Part shown: positions 48,643-55,936 of the stretch, piece after piece
Numbering within the stretch: position 1 is the first letter of the stretch
How the letters are laid out: each line of letters opens with the position of its first letter
NCBI RefSeq assembly: GCF_000621805.1
Contig: NZ_JHXH01000006.1
Coordinates: 1-64,000, forward strand
Source: Ruminococcus sp. FC2018
Lineage (GTDB): Bacteria > Bacillota > Clostridia > Oscillospirales > Ruminococcaceae
DNA length: 64,000 nucleotides
Reading direction: 5' to 3'
Program-made: the position numbers and the translations under genes
Notes under the pieces: generated by a model
Told to the model about the DNA's origin: nothing
Database searches by the model: none
The model's input: only the letters and a program-made list of their open reading frames with translations

Positions 48643-50673
48643 ATGAAAAAGAAGATTATGGCTTTGACAGCGGCACTTATCATTGCAATATCCAGCTTTG
48701 CCGCTTGCTCAGATAAGAAAAACAGCTCGGAAGATGACAACAAGACAGGCTCGTCCATTGTGGCGTCTGACATAAGTGTGTCGGTGGACGCAGCAGATTA
48801 CGAGGTGGGCTATGATGAAACATCCGCCTGCAAGATAACCCTTAGCGAGACCTCTGCCGAAGTAAGCGGAGAGGGTGCTGCCTGGGAAGACGGAAAGCTG
48901 ACTATTTCAAAGGCGGGCACATATATTCTGTCCGGTAAGCTCACAGACGGTCGTGTGGTTGTAAACGCAGACAAAAAGGACAGCGTAAGGCTTATCCTTA
49001 AAGGGGCAGAAATCACAAGCTCCACAGGCTCGCCACTTACCGTGCTGCAAGCTGATAAGGTCAGCGTGACGCTGGATGAAAAGAGTGAGAACAAGCTGTC
49101 CGACGCAAGTGAGTATAAACTTAGCGGCGACGAGGAAAAGGTAGATGCCTGCATATTCTCAAAGGACGACCTTACCATAAACGGTTCGGGTTCTTTGACA
49201 ATATCCGCAAATTACAAGCACGGCATAGTTTCAAAGGACGATCTTGTTATAACCGGTGGAAAGCTCACAGTCACAAGTAAAAACACTGCCATTTCCGGAA
49301 AGGACAGCGTTAAGATAACCGGCGGAGAATTTGATATTTCCGCAGGTACCAACGGTGTCAAAGCCGACAATACAGAGGACGCTTCAAAGGGATATATTGC
49401 CGTGACCGGCGGAAGCTTCAAAATAGTATCCAACAATGATGCCTTTGAGGCGGAAACAGTCCTTAAACTGGACGACGGAACATTTGACGTTACCACAGGC
49501 GGCGGAAGCCAGAATGCTTCCACAAAGCAGGACGGAAAGCCAAATGAGAACTGGCAGAAGAATATGAACAACGGCGGCGGAGGAATGCGCGGTGGCAGAA
49601 TGAAGCAGGGTATGCAAGGCGAGCAGTCGGGACAAATGCCTGAGGGGGAAAACCGTCCTCAGATGCCCGATGGAGAGACTCCTCCACAGATGCCCGGCGG
49701 CCAGCAGCCTCCCGATGACGGCAACAGACAGCAGATGCAAAAAGAGCCTGTGCAGGCAGATGCACAGCCTGTATCAGCTGTAATAGCTCAGACCGCAAAC
49801 ACATCTTCCGAAAGCTCTGACGACAGCAGCACATCCACCTCTGCAAAGGCTTTTAAGGCAGGCGGTGACCTGGAGATAACAGGCGGCACATTTAAAGTAG
49901 ACTCTGCCGACGACAGTATACACAGCAATTCCAAAGTAAACATTACCGGTGGCAAGTTCTCCATTTCCTCCGGAGATGACGGTATCCACGCCGATAATGA
50001 CCTTACCATATCAGGCGGCGAGATAACCATAACCAAGTCCTATGAGGGCATCGAGGGCATGACCACCACCATAAGCGGCGGAAAAATAGATGTTACCGCA
50101 AGCGACGACGGAATAAACTGTGCAGGCGGAAGCGATACCGGCTCAAATGAACGGTCGGGCAGAAATGAGTTTGCCGCTCAGGAAGGTGTATATCTGAAAA
50201 TTACAGGCGGCGAGGTGACTGTAAACTGTAACGGTGACGGTCTTGATTCAAACGGCGACCTTTACGTTGAAGGCGGCACAACCGTAGTTTACGGACCTAC
50301 CAACAGCGGTAACGGTGCTCTTGACTACAACGGCAAAGCAACTGTTACAGGCGGCAGCGTTATCGCTCTGGGAGCAACGGGCATGGAGCAGAATTTCTCC
50401 GACGGTTCTACTCAGTGCAGCGTGCTGGTGGACTTTGATTCCACTATTGCAAAGGACACCGAGCTTACTATAAAGGACAAGGACGGAAAGACGTTATTTA
50501 CAGTCAAAGACCCAAAGACCTGGCAGGGCGTTGTATTCACATCCCCTGACATCAAGCAGGGTGAGACTTACACCCTTGCCGCAGGCAGCAGCACAAAGAC
50601 CGTTGAGGTCACCGCAACTATAACCGGCGGTGCAAATGGCGGTCAGCAGTTTGGCAGCGGCAGAATGAAATAG
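48643..50673 (+). CDS. Cthe_2159-like carbohydrate-binding beta-helix lipoprotein (DUF4353)
   Basis: A 676-residue surface protein. Its lipoprotein signal ends SSFAAC (Cys near 21). Two blocks of short beta-helix turns follow (about 90-290 and 400-600), with repeated GG.(L/F).(I/V) and acidic turns such as SADDSIHSNSKVNITGGKF and SGDDGIHADNDLTISGGEI. They are separated by a disordered insert (about 300-400) rich in Gly, Met, Gln and Pro (MPEGENRPQMPDGE). Cthe_2159 of Clostridium thermocellum binds cellulose and acidic sugars through calcium. It follows VTC and DUF4956 in one operon. Confidence 0.88.
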   Translation: MKKKIMALTAALIIAISSFAACSDKKNSSEDDNKTGSSIVASDISVSVDAADYEVGYDETSACKITLSETSAEVSGEGAAWEDGKLTISKAGTYILSGKLTDGRVVVNADKKDSVRLILKGAEITSSTGSPLTVLQADKVSVTLDEKSENKLSDASEYKLSGDEEKVDACIFSKDDLTINGSGSLTISANYKHGIVSKDDLVITGGKLTVTSKNTAISGKDSVKITGGEFDISAGTNGVKADNTEDASKGYIAVTGGSFKIVSNNDAFEAETVLKLDDGTFDVTTGGGSQNASTKQDGKPNENWQKNMNNGGGGMRGGRMKQGMQGEQSGQMPEGENRPQMPDGETPPQMPGGQQPPDDGNRQQMQKEPVQADAQPVSAVIAQTANTSSESSDDSSTSTSAKAFKAGGDLEITGGTFKVDSADDSIHSNSKVNITGGKFSISSGDDGIHADNDLTISGGEITITKSYEGIEGMTTTISGGKIDVTASDDGINCAGGSDTGSNERSGRNEFAAQEGVYLKITGGEVTVNCNGDGLDSNGDLYVEGGTTVVYGPTNSGNGALDYNGKATVTGGSVIALGATGMEQNFSDGSTQCSVLVDFDSTIAKDTELTIKDKDGKTLFTVKDPKTWQGVVFTSPDIKQGETYTLAAGSSTKTVEVTATITGGANGGQQFGSGRMK

Positions 50674-50708
50674 CTTTCATCTTCTCCATATTCTTTATTT
50701 CTCACCAC

Positions 50709-50754
50709 ATGAAAACAGCTGTGCAGTTAAGTGCATGGCTGTTTTCACTTTTTC
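50709..50754 (+). terminator. Terminator of the VTC operon
   Basis: TGAAAACAGC pairs with GCTGTTTTCA, with an inner TGCA stem, followed by CTTTTT. Confidence 0.85.
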
Positions 50755-50794
50755 GGGATGAGTGTAAACAAATTGTAAACAAAACACAATACGC

Positions 50795-50823
50795 TTGAAA
50801 TCAGGCTCGTGTTGTGATATAAT
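50795..50823 (+). promoter_or_regulatory. Promoter of the tRNA-Gln pair
   Basis: TTGAAA (50795-50800), a 17-bp spacer and TATAAT (50818-50823). Confidence 0.88.
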
Positions 50824-50885
50824 GAATAAGCTGTCTGATAGAGGGTTCAGACGGACCGGTTCCGTAAGCTGTGATACCCATATTT

Positions 50886-50961
50886 TGGGATATAGCCAAG
50901 AGGTAAGGCAACGGACTTTGACTCCGTCATTTCGATGGTTCGAATCCATCTATCCCAGCCA
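50886..50961 (+). tRNA. tRNA-Gln(UUG)
   Basis: 76 nt with acceptor TGGGATA/TATCCCA, anticodon loop CTTTGAC (UUG), T-arm GGTTCGAATCC and an encoded CCA. First of a tandem Gln pair. Confidence 0.95.
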
Positions 50962-50974
50962 ACATATAATATAT

Positions 50975-51050
50975 TGGGGTATCGCCAAGTGGTAAGGCAA
51001 CGGACTCTGACTCCGTCATTCCGAAGGTTCGAATCCTTCTACCCCAGCCA
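50975..51050 (+). tRNA. tRNA-Gln(CUG)
   Basis: 76 nt with acceptor TGGGGTA/TACCCCA, anticodon loop CTCTGAC (CUG) and an encoded CCA. It lies 13 bp after the UUG isoacceptor and is nearly identical to it. Confidence 0.95.
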
Positions 51051-51056
51051 GTGCAT

Positions 51057-51091
51057 ACCGCCTTTTGCATAGTGCAAAGGGCGGTTTTTGT
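51057..51091 (+). terminator. Terminator of the tRNA-Gln pair
   Basis: ACCGCCTTTTGCA pairs with TGCAAAGGGCGGT, followed by TTTTG. Confidence 0.88.
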
Positions 51092-51115
51092 CGTTTGCTG
51101 AGGAAAGGACATACC

Positions 51116-51144
51116 TTGATTTTTTGTCATGATTGTGCTATAAT
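51116..51144 (+). promoter_or_regulatory. Promoter of the asparagine synthetase gene
   Basis: TTGATT (51116-51121), a 17-bp spacer and a perfect TATAAT (51139-51144). It fixes the transcription start near 51151, so translation must begin at 51175 and not further upstream. Confidence 0.85.
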
Positions 51145-51174
51145 CAAAAAAGAATTTTACAGCGAGGTGTTATT

Positions 51175-52707
51175 ATGACAGAACTTATGGAATTCGCCGG
51201 ACATATCCGCAACCATGAGGCTCTTTGTGCAGAGCTGGGTCTTGCAGCAGGTCTTTCCCGTGAGGACAGAGAAAAACAGATACTGCTCAAAGGCTATGAA
51301 AAGTGGGGCAAAGCCCTGCCTGAGCATCTTTACGGTATGTTCGCTTTTTGTATTAAGGACGGGGAAAAGCTCTTGTGCGTCCGTGACCATTTCGGTACGA
51401 AGCCATATTACTATTATCTTACCGATGACGGTAAGCTGCTGTGCGGCGTGAATATCCGTGATATTATGGCAAAAGAGGGCTTCAGAAAAGAGCTTAATGT
51501 GGATATGCTCCAGATATATATGTCCCTTACCTATGTGGGCGGTGAGGACACTTTCTTCAAAGGACTGAAAAAACTTATGCCGGGCTGTTACCTTGAGTTT
51601 GAAAATGGTAAGCTTAGCATCACACGTTACTGGAAGCCTGAGTTCAGACCTGATGAGAACAGGTCGCTTGAAGACTGGGCTGACGAGATACACACGACCG
51701 TACATCAGATGATGAAAGAGGTCAAGACGGATGATGAAACTGCTGAGTCGTTCCTCTCCGGCGGCGTAGATTCCTCGTATGTGCTTGCAATGAGCGATGC
51801 AAAGATGTCCGATTCCTGCGGCTACGACGACGAGAGATTTGACGAGTCGGGTCTTGCAAAGCAGACTGCTGATATCCTGGGCAGGGGCAATTCACGCTGT
51901 CTTATCACCCCAAATGACTATTTTGATATCGTTCCCTATGTTATGTATAACATGGAGCAGCCCCTTGGCGATGCATCTGCCATAGCATTTGCCATTGCCT
52001 GCCGTGAGACCGCAAAGCACACAAAGCTGTGCTATTCCGGCGAGGGTGCAGACGAGTTTTTCGGCGGATATAATATGTACCGCAACGCCGAGAGATACGG
52101 TGATAACCTCAAAACTTTCTATGTTGGCAATACCAACATTATGAAAGAGGACGAGAAAAAGCGTATACTTAAAAGCTACAACGAGAATGTGCTGCCTATC
52201 AATATCGCTAAGAAGATATATGAGGAAAATGAGGGTTATGACCCGCTGACAAAAATGAGCGATGTGGATATACAGATATGGCTCGAGGGGGACATTTACC
52301 TGAACGTGCATAAAATGAGCACCGCAGCAGGACTTGAGATAAGAATGCCTCTGACCGACAGGAGAGTGTTTGATATCGCATCACGCCTGCCCTCACGCTT
52401 TAAAGTCAATGCCGAGCAGAACAAGGTCGCTTTCAGGACCGCAGCTGCAAAGGTACTGCCCGAGGAGATTGCCTTCCGCAAGAAGCTTGGCTTTATCGTG
52501 CCTATAAGAATATGGCTGGCAGACGAGAATTATAACGCAGATGTACGCAGACTGTTTGACAGCGACATCGCCGAAAAGTTCTTTAACGTCAGCGAGATAA
52601 AGGCTATCTACGATGAGTATGTGGGGGGAAACTCGGACAACTGGAGAAAGATATGGACCATCTACACATTCCTTGTGTGGTACGAAGAATACTTTGTAAA
52701 ACGCTGA
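51175..52707 (+). CDS. asnB: Asparagine synthetase lacking the glutaminase N-terminus
   Basis: It makes asparagine from aspartate and ATP. The 510 residues contain the synthetase domain with PP-loop SFLSGGVDSS (residues 192-201) and YSGEGADEFFGGY. Normal AsnB opens with MCGI, whose Cys hydrolyses glutamine. Here ATG 51175 gives MTELMEFAGHIRN, equivalent to about residue 70 of the family, so the Cys, the Arg/Asn glutamine-binding loops and the HR(L)AI block are absent. The rest of the glutaminase domain (YGMFAFCI, VRDHFGTKPYYY) survives as structure. Ammonia is the expected nitrogen donor. GCGAGGTG precedes the ATG. Confidence 0.92.
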   Translation: MTELMEFAGHIRNHEALCAELGLAAGLSREDREKQILLKGYEKWGKALPEHLYGMFAFCIKDGEKLLCVRDHFGTKPYYYYLTDDGKLLCGVNIRDIMAKEGFRKELNVDMLQIYMSLTYVGGEDTFFKGLKKLMPGCYLEFENGKLSITRYWKPEFRPDENRSLEDWADEIHTTVHQMMKEVKTDDETAESFLSGGVDSSYVLAMSDAKMSDSCGYDDERFDESGLAKQTADILGRGNSRCLITPNDYFDIVPYVMYNMEQPLGDASAIAFAIACRETAKHTKLCYSGEGADEFFGGYNMYRNAERYGDNLKTFYVGNTNIMKEDEKKRILKSYNENVLPINIAKKIYEENEGYDPLTKMSDVDIQIWLEGDIYLNVHKMSTAAGLEIRMPLTDRRVFDIASRLPSRFKVNAEQNKVAFRTAAAKVLPEEIAFRKKLGFIVPIRIWLADENYNADVRRLFDSDIAEKFFNVSEIKAIYDEYVGGNSDNWRKIWTIYTFLVWYEEYFVKR

Positions 52708-52708
52708 T

Positions 52709-53083
52709 ATGAACAGACAGGATGTTTTGAAATGGGTGCTTGATACCTACGGCGTGGAGCCGGAAAGCCCATGGCCGAAGTACCCGGAGGATATGGTGCT
52801 GCGCCATGTGAACAATAAAAAGTGGTTTGGCTTGCTCATGACGGTGAACGCCTCTGTGCTGGGTCTTGACAGGGATGAGCCGGTGGAGATAATGAACGTC
52901 AAGTGCGATCCGCTGGAGATAGACTTTCTCTCCCGGCAGCCGGGTTTTTTCCACGGGTATCATATGAACAAGAACCATTGGCTGACGATTCTGCTTGACG
53001 GTACGGTTCCAATGGAAACAGTGTGCGGACTTATAGAGCGCAGCTTTGACCTTACTGCGCCAAAGATAAAAAAGAAGAAATAA
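52709..53083 (+). CDS. MmcQ/YjbR family protein
   Basis: A 124-residue protein of the MmcQ/YjbR fold: RQDVLKWVLDTYGVEPESPWPKYPE at the start and LDGTVPMETVCGLIERSFDLT at the end, with HMNKNHWLTI in between. Family members have a double-wing DNA-binding-like fold, but no defined target is known. It begins 2 bp after the asparagine synthetase stop, so the two are co-transcribed. Basic C-terminal tail KIKKKK. Confidence 0.9.
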   Translation: MNRQDVLKWVLDTYGVEPESPWPKYPEDMVLRHVNNKKWFGLLMTVNASVLGLDRDEPVEIMNVKCDPLEIDFLSRQPGFFHGYHMNKNHWLTILLDGTVPMETVCGLIERSFDLTAPKIKKKK

Positions 53084-53087
53084 AAAA

Positions 53088-53121
53088 CAAAGCCACGGCG
53101 GAAACTCCGTGGCTTTGCTTT
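53088..53121 (+). terminator. Terminator of the asnB-yjbR unit
   Basis: CAAAGCCACGG pairs with CCGTGGCTTTG, followed by CTTTG. Confidence 0.8.
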
Positions 53122-53169
53122 GTGACCTTGGGATATGCAGCCCAATGCCGGAAGGGGAGATGACAAAAA

Positions 53170-53793
53170 ATGAGCAAGAGAATGAGAAGAATTATGACTG
53201 TTTTTCCGTGGATAGAACTGTTATTATCAGTTCTGATTGTTGGTGGTATTCTTTTGTTGAGAAAATATCCCGATACGGTCACATATACTTATGAGAACAA
53301 AGAAATAATCAGCAGTTCACTTCACAAAAATATATCTTCCGCAGCCCTGACGTTGGGCTTTTGGATCGTTGTTGTCTGGTGCATAATTATTACCGCCATT
53401 TGTATTTTCAGAAGAATCAAAACGGACGAGGATACCTCAAAGCTGTATTCTTTCACCTGGATAGTGACGGCTTTGTGTACAGTAATACTGTTTTTCGGGT
53501 GGTTTATATCTGAAGATTCTTTGCTTGGGGACTATGACCCTAAATGCTTTGAGTTTTCCGATGCTCAGCATACCGTTGTTATCGAGGAAGAATCGTGGCT
53601 GCTCGGTGGCTGGGGAAATATCTATCAGGTGGTTGATGACGGCAGCGCAAAGCGCCTTTCACGCTTTTCCACCGATGACGGTTACAGGAACGAGGGCAAT
53701 TATCATATCAAGTGGCACGATGACAGCGCAGATATCACATACGGCGACGGAAACGGCAGCAAGGAAACCGTGACCGTGGAGTTTGATAACTGA
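53170..53793 (+). CDS. Membrane protein of unknown function
   Basis: A 207-residue protein I do not recognise. Three hydrophobic segments (about 14-33, 56-80 and 95-118) are followed by an exposed beta-rich C-terminal domain (about 120-207) with FEFSDAQHTVVIEEESWLLGGWGNIYQV and DDSADITYGDGNGSKETVTVEF. A GGGGAG lies 10 nt upstream of the ATG. It has its own terminator and is probably a single-gene unit. Confidence 0.7.
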   Translation: MSKRMRRIMTVFPWIELLLSVLIVGGILLLRKYPDTVTYTYENKEIISSSLHKNISSAALTLGFWIVVVWCIIITAICIFRRIKTDEDTSKLYSFTWIVTALCTVILFFGWFISEDSLLGDYDPKCFEFSDAQHTVVIEEESWLLGGWGNIYQVVDDGSAKRLSRFSTDDGYRNEGNYHIKWHDDSADITYGDGNGSKETVTVEFDN

Positions 53794-53817
53794 CAAAGGA
53801 AACAAAAAATAATAAAA

Positions 53818-53848
53818 AAATCTCCGTGGATCCTGCGGAGATTTTTTC
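53818..53848 (+). terminator. Terminator of the membrane-protein gene
   Basis: AAATCTCCG pairs with CGGAGATTT, followed by TTT. Confidence 0.88.
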
Positions 53849-53856
53849 GTTTGCTA

Positions 53857-53885
53857 TTGCACTATGATATGAAATGTGTTATAAT
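53857..53885 (+). promoter_or_regulatory. Promoter of the FIST-GGDEF gene
   Basis: TTGCAC (53857-53862), a 17-bp spacer and TATAAT (53880-53885). It would give a ~280-nt leader containing the hairpin array. Confidence 0.7.
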
Positions 53886-54135
53886 TAATGTGTCCTTAAT
53901 AACCGCTGTCAAGCGGTTATTGCCCCGAACTGCGTTCGGGGAGCGCAAATTCTTAACATAATAGTGAATTTGCGCATCACATTTCTTGATGTCAAGCTCA
54001 TCTTTGCCCTAAAGGGCAAATCAGAGTGCAAGAAAAAACATTATTTTTATTATTTTTCTTGCACTCGTTCAACATAAAATTGTCTATATAAGCTGTATAA
54101 AGCCAATTTTATGTTGTCAGAACAGACATTAATTA
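53882..54135 (+). promoter_or_regulatory. Six-hairpin structured element in the FIST-GGDEF leader
   Basis: Six consecutive near-perfect hairpins occupy the whole gap: 53898-53921 (10-bp arms), 53923-53941 (8-bp), 53943-53975 (10-bp), 54003-54020 (8-bp), 54024-54066 (14-bp) and 54070-54116 (13-bp). A perfect 10-bp inverted repeat, TAATTAATGT at 53882-53891 and its complement at 54126-54135, encloses them. No gene is present. It may be a structured 5' leader or an inserted repeat family member; it matches no riboswitch I recognise. Confidence 0.6.
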
Positions 54136-54172
54136 ACTGAAACAAACTAATATCTCAGATAGAGGTGATATT

Positions 54173-55921
54173 TTGAAACAGATCCAATTTGATTATCAGG
54201 GCAAAGAAGCCTTTGTTCAGGACGTGAGAAAAATCAAACAATGGTGCGTGCAGAATCTCAGCTCATTGGTAATGTTTGACATTTATTCAGAGATACTGGA
54301 TAAGAGTGCGGTGGATACTATCTGTTCGGTGATAAAGAGCGAGATCCCACAGGCGGTTTACATGGGCTGTACCACCAACGGAAACATTTTACAGGGAGAG
54401 CTTTCCAAAAATAATATATGTATCGTCTGCACAATTTTTGAGTACCCCGATACAAGGGCAGAGGTAATGCAGTACCGTATCGATGATGCTAACAGCGCAA
54501 AGGTCGGACAGCAGGTGGTTGAGTATGTAAACAGCAACAGCTGGATAAAGGCTGTTGAGATGCTTATTACCATTCGTGGACTATCCACAACGGAAATTTG
54601 CGGCGAACTCAGCAAAATGCGTAAGGATGTGGAATTGTTCGGCGGCGGAGCGTTCGCAATAGATATCGATGAGCAGCAGGCTTATGTGTTCTCCGGCGCA
54701 GGAGAATGTGAAACAGGCTCTGTGGTGTTCAGATTTATCGGCGGAGATAATATCCACGCACAGACATGGCAGATAAGCGGCTGGAAGCCCCTTGGCGTAC
54801 ACCATGACGTTACCAGGTCCCAGGGAAAGGTGCTTTATGAGATAGACAACCAGCCTGCTTTTGATGTGTATTACAAATATCTGAATATTGAAAACGACAG
54901 GTATTTTTTCAAAAACTCCCTGGAATTTCCTCTTGTATATAAAAAAGGCGAATCCATTATTATGCGTGCTCCAACGGGAAGTACCCCGGACGGTGCGCTG
55001 ATGATGACAGCCAATATCAAAGAGGGAACAAGCGTCAGAATGGCTTACGGAGATCCCGAGACGATACTTCGTACCGTTATGAACTTTGGCGAGCAGGTGA
55101 GTGCCTTCCAGCCCCAGGCTATAAAGATCTTTTCCTGCGCCGCAAGAAAGTTCTTCTGGGGCAAAATAGCAGATACCGAAACAAAGCCTTTCCATGGGCT
55201 TGCTCCCACCTCGGGATTTTATACCTCTGGTGAGTTCCTTCGCAAAGGAGAGGATCTTATCCAGCACAACGTAACGCTGGTCATCGCCGCTCTTCGTGAG
55301 GGTGAGGCTGTGTACGGCAGAGACGTTGATTTCAACATGAGGGGATTTGAATTTACAAAGCAGGTCTCTGTCATAAGCAGGCTTGCAAACTTTATCGAAG
55401 TCTCCACCGCAGAGCTTGAGGAGGCAAACCAAAAGCTCGAAAAAATGGCTGTAACAGACGGACTTACAAAGCTGTTTAACCGAATGAAAATACAGGACGA
55501 TATTATCGAGCTTGTGCACACTCAGGAAAAGGTTGCGCTTATCATGATAGACATCGACGACTTTAAAAAAGTCAACGATACCTACGGACATGACGAGGGC
55601 GATCTGGTGCTCATATCACTGTCAGATCTTATTATGGATGTGATAAAATCCACAGGTATCCAAGCCGTAGCAGGACGCTGGGGCGGTGAGGAGTTTATGG
55701 TGTGCATCTGGGGAGAGGATGCCGAGAATGCACAGCAGACTGCCGAGCAGCTGAGACTTGGTTTTAACAAGATCAATTTCAAGGAAGCAGGCTATCAGAC
55801 TATCAGTGCAGGCGTTGCCTATGTTCAGGAAAACGAGAATCCGGAAAAGTTTTGTATAAGAGTGGACGATGCGCTTTATGCGGCTAAGAAGGCAGGCAAA
55901 AACCGGGTCATCACCCTATAA
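54173..55921 (+). CDS. FIST-sensor diguanylate cyclase (FIST_N, FIST_C, GGDEF)
   Basis: A 582-residue soluble protein. FIST_N (about 20-215, VYMGCTTNGNILQGEL) and FIST_C (about 220-365) form a small-ligand sensor thought to bind amino acids. A short helix (about 395-425, FIEVSTAELEEANQKLEKMAVTD) links to a GGDEF domain with active loop RWGGEEFMVCIW, a permitted GGEEF variant. c-di-GMP synthesis is expected. The start is TTG 54173 with AGAGGTGAT upstream. The flavodiiron gene follows after 15 bp, so both may share the hairpin-rich leader transcript. Confidence 0.9.
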   Translation: MKQIQFDYQGKEAFVQDVRKIKQWCVQNLSSLVMFDIYSEILDKSAVDTICSVIKSEIPQAVYMGCTTNGNILQGELSKNNICIVCTIFEYPDTRAEVMQYRIDDANSAKVGQQVVEYVNSNSWIKAVEMLITIRGLSTTEICGELSKMRKDVELFGGGAFAIDIDEQQAYVFSGAGECETGSVVFRFIGGDNIHAQTWQISGWKPLGVHHDVTRSQGKVLYEIDNQPAFDVYYKYLNIENDRYFFKNSLEFPLVYKKGESIIMRAPTGSTPDGALMMTANIKEGTSVRMAYGDPETILRTVMNFGEQVSAFQPQAIKIFSCAARKFFWGKIADTETKPFHGLAPTSGFYTSGEFLRKGEDLIQHNVTLVIAALREGEAVYGRDVDFNMRGFEFTKQVSVISRLANFIEVSTAELEEANQKLEKMAVTDGLTKLFNRMKIQDDIIELVHTQEKVALIMIDIDDFKKVNDTYGHDEGDLVLISLSDLIMDVIKSTGIQAVAGRWGGEEFMVCIWGEDAENAQQTAEQLRLGFNKINFKEAGYQTISAGVAYVQENENPEKFCIRVDDALYAAKKAGKNRVITL

Positions 55922-55936
55922 AAAAAGGAGGTTAAT

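Noticed and set aside
50886-51050. Tandem tRNA-Gln genes as a mobile-element attachment site
   Set aside because: No integrase, direct repeat of a tRNA end or foreign-looking genes lie beside them. The genes that follow are ordinary metabolic genes.
51133-51174. Upstream in-frame start of the asparagine synthetase reading MCYNQ...
   Set aside because: It overlaps the -10 box at 51139-51144, so it would not be transcribed. The Met-Cys start is a coincidence and not the glutaminase Cys, which is followed by Gly-Ile in the family.
54581-55591. 336-codon minus-strand frame opposite the FIST-GGDEF gene
   Set aside because: Antisense shadow of a gene with recognised domains; no start signal or family resemblance.
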